Under the pieces are notes generated by a model, which saw nothing but the letters and a program-made list of their open reading frames with translations, had not been told where the DNA came from and searched no databases. This document shows positions 15,315 to 22,915 of a DNA stretch of 64,000 bases, piece after piece. The position numbers and the translations under genes are program-made. The stretch is from the NCBI GenBank assembly GCA_949419965.1, contig CASPAC010000004.1:15574-79573 (forward strand), written 5' to 3'. Each line of letters opens with the position of its first letter. Positions within the stretch are counted from its first letter, which is position 1. The DNA is from Bacteroidales bacterium. Lineage in GTDB: Bacteria > Bacteroidota > Bacteroidia > Bacteroidales > Rikenellaceae.

Positions 15315-16724
15315 ATGGCACGAAAAAAAGCGAATTACCCTTTGATCGAAGGGCTTCAAATAACGACCCTTGCTGCCGAGGGCAAGGCCATGGGGCGTTG
15401 GAACGAGCAGGTGGTTTTCGTCCCGATGACCGTTCCGGGCGACGTGGTCGACGTGCAGATCCGTCTTAAACGCCGTCGGTTCATGGAAGGATATGTAGTC
15501 CGTTACGTAAAGAAGTCGCCGTTGCGGGCCGAGCCTTTCTGCCAGCACTTCGGGGTCTGCGGCGGTTGCAAGTGGCAGAACCTGCCCTACGAGGAGCAGC
15601 TGCGTTTCAAGACCGGTCAGGTGCGCGACCAGCTCGCGCGCATCGGCAAGGTCGAGCTTCCCGAAATAGCCCCGTGTCTGGGGTCGGAGCATACGCAGTT
15701 TTACCGCAACAAGTTGGAGTTCACTTTCGCCGACCGGCGTTGGCTGACGCACGAGGAGGTGGCGGCCGGCGGCGACATCGAGGCCGAACCCGCCGCAGGA
15801 TTCCACATCCCCTCGATGTTCGACAAGGTGCTGGACATCCGCAAATGCTGGTTGCAGCCCGAGCCGTCGAACGCTGTCCGGCTCGAAACCAAGCGTTTCT
15901 GCCTGGAGCACGGCTATACATTCCACAATGCCCGGACGCATGAAGGGTTGATGCGCAACCTGATCGTGCGTACCGCTTCGACGGGCGAAGCGATGGTCAT
16001 CGTGGTGTTCGGCGCCGACGACCGGCCGAAGATCGAGGCGCTGCTGGATCATCTGGCCGCCGAATTTCCGCAAATCACGTCGCTTTTCTATGTCGTCAAC
16101 ACCAAATTCAACGATTCGACGGGCGACCTCGATGCGGTGTGCTACCGCGGCAAGGATCATATCGTCGAACAGATGGAGGGTCTGCGTTTCAAGGTCGGCC
16201 CCAAGTCGTTCTACCAGACCAATTCGGCCCAGGCCTACGAACTCTACAAGGTGGCGCGGACGTTCGCTGCGCTGAAGCCCGACGACGTGCTCTACGACCT
16301 CTACACCGGCACAGGCACCATCGCCAACTTCTGTGCGCGCTATTGTCGCCGCGTGGTGGGGATCGAGTATGTGCCCGAGGCCATCGAGGATGCGAAGATC
16401 AATTCGGCGATCAACGGCATCGAAAATACGGCGTTTTATGCGGGCGACATGAAAGAGGTGCTCGACGATGCGTTCGTCGAGGCCAACGGACGGCCCGACG
16501 TCATCATTCTCGATCCGCCGCGTGCCGGGGTCGACGAGCCGGTCATCGGCGTCATCCTGCGGGCCGCGCCCGAGCGGATCGTCTACGTGAGCTGCAACCC
16601 CGCCACGCAGGCCCGCGATCTGGCTTTGCTGGACGGCGCCTATCGCATCGAGGCCGTGCAGCCGGTGGACATGTTCCCCCACACGCATCATGTCGAAAAC
16701 GTGGTAAAATTGGTGCGCCGTTAG
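15315..16724 (+). CDS. rlmD: 23S rRNA (uracil-C5)-methyltransferase, RlmD/RumA family
   Basis: The 469-residue protein methylates C5 of a uridine in 23S rRNA using S-adenosylmethionine. An N-terminal TRAM domain (about residues 8-65) is followed by the 4Fe-4S ligands in CQHFGVCGGCKWQ (about 76-90). The methyltransferase domain has the SAM-binding segment YDLYTGTGTIANF (about 327), ILDPPRAGVDEPV (about 397) and the catalytic cysteine in VYVSCNPATQARDL (about 421). All family residues are present. RlmD and the related RlmCD (two uridines) cannot be told apart here. Confidence 0.92.
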   Translation: MARKKANYPLIEGLQITTLAAEGKAMGRWNEQVVFVPMTVPGDVVDVQIRLKRRRFMEGYVVRYVKKSPLRAEPFCQHFGVCGGCKWQNLPYEEQLRFKTGQVRDQLARIGKVELPEIAPCLGSEHTQFYRNKLEFTFADRRWLTHEEVAAGGDIEAEPAAGFHIPSMFDKVLDIRKCWLQPEPSNAVRLETKRFCLEHGYTFHNARTHEGLMRNLIVRTASTGEAMVIVVFGADDRPKIEALLDHLAAEFPQITSLFYVVNTKFNDSTGDLDAVCYRGKDHIVEQMEGLRFKVGPKSFYQTNSAQAYELYKVARTFAALKPDDVLYDLYTGTGTIANFCARYCRRVVGIEYVPEAIEDAKINSAINGIENTAFYAGDMKEVLDDAFVEANGRPDVIILDPPRAGVDEPVIGVILRAAPERIVYVSCNPATQARDLALLDGAYRIEAVQPVDMFPHTHHVENVVKLVRR

Positions 16725-16818
16725 GGCATGCGTATAAATTTCGAGGGCGCCGACGTACTAAATCGGCCTTTGCGGCGTTTATTTTGCAGCGTTAGCAGAA
16801 ACATAAAACCGAGAGATC

Positions 16819-17514
16819 ATGAAAAAGTTCGTTTTGTTCGCCGCCGCGCTCTTTGCCGCGGCCGCTTCGATGGCTCAGAGCACCGAAGCCTATCCCAGTT
16901 ATATTCAGGTCAACGGCCGTGCCGAAAAGGAGGTCGTGCCCGATGAGTTCTACCTCTCGATCGTCATCAACGAGCGCGATTCGAAAGGCAAACTTTCGGT
17001 CGAGAGCCAGCAGCGCGACATGATCGCGGCGCTTCGCCGCCAGGGCATCGACGTGGAGAAGCAGCTCAAGGTGGCCAACCTGTCGAGCGAATTCTTCAAG
17101 AAGAAGAGTTCGGTGGCGACCGCCAAATACCAGTTGCAGCTCGGTTCGGCTGCCGAGGTGTCGAAAGTATGGCAGGCGCTCGACAACCTGGGCATCTCGA
17201 ACGTCTCGATTCTCAAGGTGTCGCATTCGCGCATCGACGCCCTCAAGGAGGAGGTGCGCGTCGAAGCCATCCGCAATGCGCAGCAGAGCGCCCGTACGTT
17301 GGCCGAGGCGATCGGCCAGCGCATCGGCAAGTGCTTCTACATCTGGGATTCGAATAACGACATCTTGCCCGCATATTACAACAACGGGCTGACCATGCGC
17401 AGCATGAAGATGATGGATACCGCGGCTGCCGAGGGCGCCGCCGAGGAGGAGCCGCTCGACTTCAAGACCATCAAGCTGCAATACAGCGTCCAGACCAAGT
17501 TCGTGCTCGAATAG
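16819..17514 (+). CDS. SIMPL (DUF541) domain protein, exported
   Basis: The 231-residue protein begins with a Sec signal peptide ending near SMAQ. The SIMPL domain shows its usual opening, IQVNGRAEKEVVPDEFYLSIVI, and the later segment ARTLAEAIGQRIGKCFYI. Family members (such as BP26 of Brucella and YggE) form periplasmic or outer membrane oligomeric rings and are linked to stress tolerance; the molecular activity is not settled. It ends with LQYSVQTKFVLE as is typical. It is followed by a repeat-rich non-coding region. Confidence 0.88.
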   Translation: MKKFVLFAAALFAAAASMAQSTEAYPSYIQVNGRAEKEVVPDEFYLSIVINERDSKGKLSVESQQRDMIAALRRQGIDVEKQLKVANLSSEFFKKKSSVATAKYQLQLGSAAEVSKVWQALDNLGISNVSILKVSHSRIDALKEEVRVEAIRNAQQSARTLAEAIGQRIGKCFYIWDSNNDILPAYYNNGLTMRSMKMMDTAAAEGAAEEEPLDFKTIKLQYSVQTKFVLE

Positions 17515-17575
17515 CGCCTGTGCGCATGGCCCGGAGTCTGGAGAGGATGCCCCGGCGGTGTCCTCTTCGTCGTTG

Positions 17576-17615
17576 CAGGGCCGGAATACAGGGCGCAGGG
17601 CCGGAATACAGGGCG
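17576..17615. repeat. Two tandem 20-base units
   Basis: CAGGGCCGGAATACAGGGCG occurs twice head to tail without change (17576-17595, 17596-17615), and a third copy breaks off after CAGG. Confidence 0.9.
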
Positions 17616-17640
17616 CAGGATGCGGAGTGCGGAAGGCTGG

Positions 17641-17700
17641 TTGCAGAGTGCTGGTTGCAGAGTGCCGGTTGCAGAGTGCCGGTTGCAGAGTGCTGGTTGC
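17641..17700. repeat. 14-base minisatellite, four full units
   Basis: The unit TTGCAGAGTGCYGG begins at 17641, 17655, 17669 and 17683 with only one varying base, a C/T. A degraded unit precedes it (17621-17640) and a partial TTGC follows. The near identity suggests recent expansion, so copy number may differ between strains. Confidence 0.92.
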
Positions 17701-17830
17701 GGGTCGTGCAGCGGCAACTATAAGCGATATTCGGAGTTGGCGTTTCCCGACCAATGTTTTCCGGGTGATATTTTCCCACCGGCGTTTCCGGGACGGCGTT
17801 TCCCGGTGTTCCGTGCGGTTGGGCGCCGCA

Positions 17831-17863
17831 TTTGGCGGATTCGATTTTTTTGTTGTATATTTG
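17831..17863 (+). promoter_or_regulatory. Promoter for cytidine deaminase
   Basis: TTTG at 17831-17834, a 21-base spacer and TATATTTG at 17856-17863 fit the Bacteroidota consensus. The -7 element ends 20 bases before the start codon. Confidence 0.75.
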
Positions 17864-17883
17864 TTCTCTTACTTCCTTCAACT

Positions 17884-18339
17884 ATGGAAAAGGAATATCG
17901 ATTCAGTTACGAGCATTACGAGTCGCTCGAAGCGTTGCCGGAGGCCGACCGTCTGTTGGTGGAGGAGGCCCGGCGCGCCACGGCCAAGGCGCATGCTCCC
18001 TATTCGAAGTTTTGCGTGGGGGCTGCGGCCCGGCTGCGCAGCGGTCGCATCCTCTACGGCGGCAACATCGAAAGCGAGGTTTTCCCGGCCGGATTGTGCG
18101 CCGAGCGGTCGTTGCTTTTCTATGCGCAGGCCAACTATGCCGACGATCCGGTCGAGACGCTGGCCATCGCCTCGGAACCTTCCGAACGCGAGTGCTATCC
18201 CTGCGGTCAGTGCCGCCAGGTGCTGGTCGACGTGGAGCGTCGTCAGGGCAGCCCCATGCGGGTCATCATGAGCGGCAACGGCACAGCGACCGCGGTCGGA
18301 TCGGCGGCCCTGTTGCTCCCCTTCACTTTCATTCTTTAG
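17884..18339 (+). CDS. cdd: Cytidine deaminase
   Basis: The 151-residue protein hydrolyses cytidine and deoxycytidine to uridine and deoxyuridine in pyrimidine salvage. The substrate motif AHAPYSKFCVGAA is near residue 40. The zinc ligands and proton donor are in CAER (about residue 72) and PCGQCRQ (about residue 105), as in tetrameric Cdd. ATG at 17884 is 20 bases after a good -7 element; the frame is open upstream only through the minisatellite region. Downstream the pseudouridine synthase gene begins four bases after the stop, suggesting a cdd-rlu-dtd transcript. Confidence 0.94.
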   Translation: MEKEYRFSYEHYESLEALPEADRLLVEEARRATAKAHAPYSKFCVGAAARLRSGRILYGGNIESEVFPAGLCAERSLLFYAQANYADDPVETLAIASEPSERECYPCGQCRQVLVDVERRQGSPMRVIMSGNGTATAVGSAALLLPFTFIL

Positions 18340-18343
18340 CTCC

Positions 18344-19045
18344 ATGTTTTCGCCCGACGACATCCTCTTCGAAGACAACCATCTGTTGATCGTCAACAAG
18401 CATTGCGGCGATCTGGTGCAGCCCGATCCTTCGGGCGCAAGCGCTCTCGAAGATCAGATCAAGGCTTACATCAAGGCGCGCGACGCCAAACCCGGCGAGG
18501 TGTTCCTCGGCGTGGTGCACCGCATCGACCGTCCCGTGAGCGGGGCCGTGCTTTTCGCCAAGACGTCGAAAGCCCTCGTGCGGCTCAACGAAATGATCCG
18601 CCAGGGCAGCATCCGCAAGGTCTACTGGGCGCTTACCGAAAACCGGCCTGCGGAGGAGAGCGGCGAGCTGCGGCATTACATCCTCCGCGACGGACGCACC
18701 AATCGTTCGAAGGCTTTCGATGCGCCGCGTCCCGAGGCCAAGGAGGCTCGGTTGAAATACCGCATGGCCGGTGCCGGAACCCATTATACGCTCGTCGAGG
18801 TCGAGTTGTTGACGGGGCGCCACCACCAGATCCGCGCCCAGCTGTCGAAGATCGGGTGCCCGATCCGTGGCGACCTGAAGTACGGCGCCCGGCGCTCGTT
18901 GCCCGGAGGCGGCATCTCGCTCCACTCCCGGAGCGTAGCTTTCGAGCATCCTGTGCGCCGCGAACCCGTCGAGGTCACGGCTCCCGTTCCCGCGGGGGAC
19001 AAGTTGTGGGCTTGTTTCGAAAACGTCCAGCCATGCGCCTGTTGA
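18344..19045 (+). CDS. RluA/RluD-family pseudouridine synthase, no S4 domain
   Basis: The 233-residue protein isomerises uridine to pseudouridine in RNA. The catalytic aspartate lies in the motif VHRIDRPVSGAVLFAKT (about residues 61-77), and the family segments LLTGRHHQIRAQLSKIGCPIRGDLKYG and LHSRSVAF follow. The N-terminal S4 RNA-binding domain of RluC and RluD is missing, which puts it with RluA/TruC-like short forms; the target base cannot be assigned. Its end overlaps the start of dtd by 13 bases. Confidence 0.9.
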   Translation: MFSPDDILFEDNHLLIVNKHCGDLVQPDPSGASALEDQIKAYIKARDAKPGEVFLGVVHRIDRPVSGAVLFAKTSKALVRLNEMIRQGSIRKVYWALTENRPAEESGELRHYILRDGRTNRSKAFDAPRPEAKEARLKYRMAGAGTHYTLVEVELLTGRHHQIRAQLSKIGCPIRGDLKYGARRSLPGGGISLHSRSVAFEHPVRREPVEVTAPVPAGDKLWACFENVQPCAC

Positions 19046-19485
19046 TCCAACGGGTAAGGAGCGCCTCGGTCGACATCGACGGCAGGCGTTTCTCCGAAAT
19101 CGGGGCCGGCTTGCTGGTTTTCGTCGGCGTGGGGACGGACGATACGCCCGAGGATGCCGAATACCTCGCCGGCAAGCTCGTGCGGCTGCGGATTTTCGAC
19201 GACCAGGCCGGAGTGATGAACCTCGACGTGGCTCAGATCGGCGGCCAGGTGCTGGCCGTGAGCCAGTTCACGCTGCTGGCCTCCACGCGCAAGGGCAACC
19301 GTCCGTCGTATGTCAGGGCTGCGCCCGAAGCGATTTCGAAACCCTTGTACGAGTCGTTCGTGCGCCGGGTCGAAGAGTTGCTCGGGCGGAAGGTGCCGAC
19401 CGGCCGTTTCGGCGCCGAGATGCAGGTGTCGCTGGTCAACGACGGCCCGGCGACCATCTGGATGGATTCGAAAAACAGAGAATAA
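19033..19485 (+). CDS. dtd: D-aminoacyl-tRNA deacylase
   Basis: The 150-residue protein removes D-amino acids, and glycine mischarged on tRNA-Ala, from tRNA. The start MRLLIQRVRSASVDIDG and the active-site segment LAVSQFTLLAST (about residues 75-86) are typical. The cis-proline motif is present as NDGPATIWMDS at the C-terminus, with Thr and Gly-Pro in place. ATG at 19033 lies inside the end of the preceding gene, overlapping by 13 bases; the frame upstream is a shadow of that gene. Confidence 0.95.
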   Translation: MRLLIQRVRSASVDIDGRRFSEIGAGLLVFVGVGTDDTPEDAEYLAGKLVRLRIFDDQAGVMNLDVAQIGGQVLAVSQFTLLASTRKGNRPSYVRAAPEAISKPLYESFVRRVEELLGRKVPTGRFGAEMQVSLVNDGPATIWMDSKNRE

Positions 19486-19511
19486 GAAGATAGAGAACTA
19501 AATCGATTTCT

Positions 19512-20780
19512 ATGAGGAGAATCTTTGTGTTTGCAATGTATTGTTTCGCCATGACGGTCATTGCTTGTTCCGACGAAGATCAGGTCGGCGGCGGCGACAG
19601 CCAGTGGTTCCGGCAGCCGGAGGTCACGGTCGACGGGACGAATGTCGATGTCCGGTGTCTGGCATTGGTGGGCGAAGGCGTGTTGTCGGCAGGCCGGAGC
19701 GGTTTCGTCTGCCTGCCTTCGGAGGGCGGTTCGGCTGTGGCGGTCACGGTAACCGATCCGGTGGTCGAGGGGACGATCCTGCGTTGCCGGATCACGGGCC
19801 TGACTCCTCGCACGCACTACATGATCTACGCTTACGTCGAGCTGAACGGCCAGCGGCTGATCGGTCAGCCGGCCGTTTTCGATACCGGCGAAGCCAGCGT
19901 GGAGCCGGACGATCCGGAGAATCCCGATAATCCGGAGAATCCCGATAAACCCGATCCGGACGATCCGACCCCCCCCCGGCCCGGAGCATATTCCGGTTGG
20001 CCCGAACTGCCTGTCAAGGCCTCCGGTGCCGATCTTTATTATGCGACCCACATCTGCCCCGCTTTTACGACCGCTTCGGGCGTGTTCGAGAATAACTTGC
20101 GCAGTTATACCGTATGTTACAGCAACGCCATGAAGTGCGCCATGTGGGTAGCTTATCCGATCCATGCAAGTTACAAGGGTTCCACCAAGCGTACCGACAA
20201 ATGGGCGTTCGATCCCATCGTTCCCAAGTCGGTGCAGCCTTATCTGGTGTCGGGGTCTTACAAGCCCCGCGAACTCGATTATTCGCGCGGCCACATGCTC
20301 GCGTCGAACGACCGCACGGGCAGCGTCGGCATGAACGAACAGACGTTCTACGTTACCAACATGACGCCCCAGAAGCAGACCAACTTCAATTCAGGCATCT
20401 GGTCGACGCTCGAAGACCGCACTTGGAACAACGTGTGCGCCGATACGCTTTTCGTGGTAACGGGGGCTTATTTCGCCAATACCGACGTGACGTGTCTGGA
20501 CAATGCCTCGCCGCAGAATACGGTTTATGTGCCGACGAATTTCTACAAGGTCATGATCCGTTCCAAAGCCGGCAATACGGGCAAGCCGCTCTACCAGCTC
20601 GATGCCGATGAGTTGCAGTGCGTGGGCTTCTGGCTCGAAAACCGGGCTTATTCCGGAACAACGCTGACGTCGGTCATGACTTCGGTCGCCGAGATCGAGA
20701 CTACGACCGGCATGAAGTTCTTCGAGCATGTGCCGCAGGCTCCTAAAGCGGTTCTGGACAAGAGCGCTTGGAAGTTTTGA
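19512..20780 (+). CDS. DNA/RNA non-specific endonuclease, lipoprotein
   Basis: The 422-residue protein begins with a lipoprotein signal (MRRIFVFAMYCFAMTVIAC). Residues about 30-130 form a beta-rich domain, followed by a Pro/Asp/Glu/Asn linker (about 134-158). The C-terminal nuclease domain has the His-Me-finger motif SRGHMLASNDR (catalytic His) and the metal-binding asparagine segment VTNMTPQKQTNFNSGIW. Such NucA-like enzymes cut DNA and RNA outside the cytoplasm for nutrition or defence. The linker is coded by 18-base repeats and a run of nine C residues, so the gene could switch on and off by slippage; in this sequence it is in frame. Confidence 0.9.
   Translation: MRRIFVFAMYCFAMTVIACSDEDQVGGGDSQWFRQPEVTVDGTNVDVRCLALVGEGVLSAGRSGFVCLPSEGGSAVAVTVTDPVVEGTILRCRITGLTPRTHYMIYAYVELNGQRLIGQPAVFDTGEASVEPDDPENPDNPENPDKPDPDDPTPPRPGAYSGWPELPVKASGADLYYATHICPAFTTASGVFENNLRSYTVCYSNAMKCAMWVAYPIHASYKGSTKRTDKWAFDPIVPKSVQPYLVSGSYKPRELDYSRGHMLASNDRTGSVGMNEQTFYVTNMTPQKQTNFNSGIWSTLEDRTWNNVCADTLFVVTGAYFANTDVTCLDNASPQNTVYVPTNFYKVMIRSKAGNTGKPLYQLDADELQCVGFWLENRAYSGTTLTSVMTSVAEIETTTGMKFFEHVPQAPKAVLDKSAWKF
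19914..19977 (+). repeat. Coding linker repeat with a C9 tract
   Basis: Two 18-base units (CCGGAGAATCCCGATAAT at 19914-19931 and a copy differing in the last base at 19932-19949) code for PENPDN and PENPDK. They are followed by a degenerate part and nine consecutive C residues at 19969-19977. Confidence 0.9.
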
Positions 20781-20784
20781 CGCC

Positions 20785-20874
20785 ATGACTTGCGGCTGCG
20801 GCGCGCCCCTTGTCGGCGGGCAGGCCGCCGCATGCCTGCATCGGCGCGGGCCAGGCGGAGGATCGGAAGCATGA
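20785..20874 (+). CDS. Possible 29-residue cysteine-containing peptide, coupled to the radical SAM gene
   Basis: An ATG at 20785 opens a frame of 29 residues starting MTCGCGAPLVGGQAAACLHR and ending in GSEA. Its stop overlaps the proposed start of the radical SAM gene as ATGA. The start lies four bases after the nuclease stop. The tight packing is what a real coupled gene would show, but the sequence is GC-rich and short, so chance is a strong alternative. I do not recognise the peptide. Confidence 0.25.
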   Translation: MTCGCGAPLVGGQAAACLHRRGPGGGSEA

Positions 20875-21860
20875 GTTCGGACAGCATGTACGTTTGGGGC
20901 GATTCGCGGCGGTATAATTCTTATGCCGGATATTTTCGCCGGTTGTTCGGCGGGCGGGTGCAGAAGCTCTCGGTGGATGCCGGCTTCACATGTCCCAACC
21001 GCGACGGCACGATAGCCCAGGGAGGGTGTACGTTCTGCAACAACGGAGCGTTCACCCCCTCTTATTGTTGCCCTTCGAAGAGCGTCGGGCAGCAGATCGA
21101 CGAGGGGATCGAGTTCCACCGGCGGCGTTACCGCGGCGCTTCGCGTTATCTGGTTTATTTCCAGTCGTTTTCCAATACCTATGCGCCGCTCGGCCGGTTG
21201 CAGACGCTCTACGGCGAAGCGTTGGCCCGCCCGGAGGTGGCCGGGATCGTCGTCGGCACGCGGCCCGACTGCGTCGATGAAGAGAAGCTGGATTATTTTG
21301 CCGAATTGGCACGCACGCATTATGTGGCCATCGAGTACGGCATCGAGTCGACCTGCGATGAGACCTTGCGCGCCGTGAACCGCGGCCACGACTTCGCCGC
21401 GGCCGAGCGGGCCGTGAGGATGACCGCCGCGCGGGGATTGCATGTCGGCGCCCATTTCATTCTGGGGCTTCCGGGCGAGAGCGACGAAATGCTGCTCGCA
21501 CAGATTTCCCTCATCAATGCCCTGCCGCTGACGACGGTCAAGTTCCATCAGTTGCAGGTTTTCCGCGGTACGCCGATGGCGGCCGAGTACGACGCCGACC
21601 CCGGGCGGTTCCGTTTCTGGACGCCGGAGGCATATATCGACCTCTTTACGGAGATTCTGCGGCGCCTGCGTCCTTCGTTGGTCGTCGAGCGGTTCGCTTC
21701 CGAGGCGCCGCCGCGTTACCACTACGGCCCCAACTGGGGTCTGGTGCGCAACGAGCGGCTGTGGGCCATGCTCGAAGCAAGACTGGAGGAGCTGGATGCC
21801 TGGCAGGGCGAGCTTTATGATGCTTCGCCGTCGAAAGCGGAGTTCCGAACGGGCGGATGA
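20871..21860 (+). CDS. TIGR01212-type radical SAM protein (YhcC-like)
   Basis: The start at 20871 gives a 329-residue protein beginning MSSDSMYVWGDSRRYNSY; GGAGG lies upstream, and an alternative start five codons later (20886) is possible. The cluster-binding cysteines are in CPNRDGTIAQGGCTFCNN, the expanded CX9-10CX2C spacing of the YhcC group. Further motifs are YFQSFSNTYAP, VIEYGIES and the glycine-rich HFILGLPGESDEM. The family uses a 4Fe-4S cluster and S-adenosylmethionine, but its substrate is unknown. It may be cotranscribed with the nuclease, 90 bases upstream. Confidence 0.87.
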   Translation: MSSDSMYVWGDSRRYNSYAGYFRRLFGGRVQKLSVDAGFTCPNRDGTIAQGGCTFCNNGAFTPSYCCPSKSVGQQIDEGIEFHRRRYRGASRYLVYFQSFSNTYAPLGRLQTLYGEALARPEVAGIVVGTRPDCVDEEKLDYFAELARTHYVAIEYGIESTCDETLRAVNRGHDFAAAERAVRMTAARGLHVGAHFILGLPGESDEMLLAQISLINALPLTTVKFHQLQVFRGTPMAAEYDADPGRFRFWTPEAYIDLFTEILRRLRPSLVVERFASEAPPRYHYGPNWGLVRNERLWAMLEARLEELDAWQGELYDASPSKAEFRTGG

Positions 21861-21981
21861 TCGGGCTGTGGCGGGAGCCGGAGAGCCGGGCGGCCGCAGT
21901 TTTTCGCGGGTTTCCAGGGGTTCCGGTTCATTATTCGTTTTCGAAGTGTCTCGGCAGGGTATATCTTGACGATTTTTTTTA

Positions 21982-21989
21982 TACATTTG
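21982..21989 (+). promoter_or_regulatory. -7 element TACATTTG for the YitT-like gene
   Basis: TACATTTG fits TAnnTTTG and is 23 bases before the start at 22013. No good -33 element is seen at the usual spacing. Confidence 0.5.
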
Positions 21990-22012
21990 TCCTGACCATA
22001 ATTCCTTGTGCC

Positions 22013-22915
22013 ATGACCATTACCTTGTCGTTATCCCGCATCCTTGCCGTTGTCAAGGAATATTTTCTGATGAGTGTCGGCATGTTTCTCTATGCTTTCG
22101 GTTGGATCGGCTGCATCTTGCCCGCCGACGGCATGGGCGGCGGTGCGGCAGGTCTTTCGCTGGTGCTCTGCAAGGCTGTCAGCCAGTGTTTCGGTTGGGA
22201 GGTCAGCATCGGCGACATGGTGTTTTACATCAATGCCGTGTTGTTGTTGGTCGCTGGGTTCATCGTCGGCTGGAAGTTCGGCATCAAGACCGTCTTTTCG
22301 ATCATCATGATCTCCGTGGCCATGAATTTCTGGGAGTGGTTGTTGCCCGCAGAAGGATTGTTCGTCGGCATGGAGAACATCCTGCTGGTCATTCTGGGCG
22401 GTATTTTGGCCGGCATCGGCGTGGCCGTCTGCTTCAAGCAGGGCGGTTCGACCGGCGGCGTGGACATCGTGGCGATGATCATCAACAAGTACCGTACGGT
22501 GCGCTACGGCAACATCGTCATGTGCTCCGACTTCATGATTATCGGTTCGTCGCTGCTCGTCGGTTCGACGCTCAATACCGTGGTCTATGGTTATATCCTC
22601 ACGGCCGTGTTCGGTTATACGGTCGACATGATTATGTCGGGCAACCAGCAGTCCAACCAGGTGCTCATCATGAGCCACAAGTACGAGGAGATTACCAAGG
22701 CGATCCTGGAGGATGCGCATCGCGGCGTGACGCTGCTCGACGGCATGGGCGGTTATACGCACGAGCCGATGAAGGTCGTGGTCGTCGTGTGCCGCAAGCG
22801 CGAGACATCGAAGGTGCTCAAGGTCGTCAAGTCGGTCGATCCGGCCGCTTTCATGTCCATCGGCTCCGTGGCGGGCGTCTACGGCCAGGGTTTCCAGGCT
22901 CTGCCCAAGATGTAG
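22013..22915 (+). CDS. YitT family membrane protein (DUF161 + DUF2179)
   Basis: ATG at 22013 was chosen because it follows a -7 element and removes a non-conserved upstream extension. The 300-residue protein has about five to six membrane helices in its first 200 residues, with GGGAAGLSLVLCK and the family motif KQGGSTGGVDIVAMIINKY. The C-terminal DUF2179 domain is soluble, with YEEITKAIL, RGVTLLDGMGGYT and VDPAAFMSIGSVAGVYGQGF. YitT proteins are inner membrane proteins of unknown function. The stop codon is immediately followed by the priA start, so the genes are in one transcript. Confidence 0.9.
   Translation: MTITLSLSRILAVVKEYFLMSVGMFLYAFGWIGCILPADGMGGGAAGLSLVLCKAVSQCFGWEVSIGDMVFYINAVLLLVAGFIVGWKFGIKTVFSIIMISVAMNFWEWLLPAEGLFVGMENILLVILGGILAGIGVAVCFKQGGSTGGVDIVAMIINKYRTVRYGNIVMCSDFMIIGSSLLVGSTLNTVVYGYILTAVFGYTVDMIMSGNQQSNQVLIMSHKYEEITKAILEDAHRGVTLLDGMGGYTHEPMKVVVVVCRKRETSKVLKVVKSVDPAAFMSIGSVAGVYGQGFQALPKM

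Larger units (their letters stand above)
17515..17830. other. Repeat-rich non-coding region between the SIMPL gene and cdd
   Basis: This stretch contains two tandem arrays (annotated separately) and, at 17740-17810, three scattered copies of GGCGTTTCC(C/G)G. Frames through it are open only by composition and the 14-base period would shift any frame, so I see no gene. Confidence 0.6.

Noticed and set aside
17576..17700. Short direct repeats that could be taken for a CRISPR array
   Set aside because: Units are contiguous, without spacers, and only 14 or 20 bases long. No cas genes are present.
19512..21860. Nuclease and radical SAM genes as part of a defence island
   Set aside because: The nuclease has an export signal and stands among housekeeping genes (dtd, pseudouridine synthase, priA). 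No restriction, toxin or phage gene is near.
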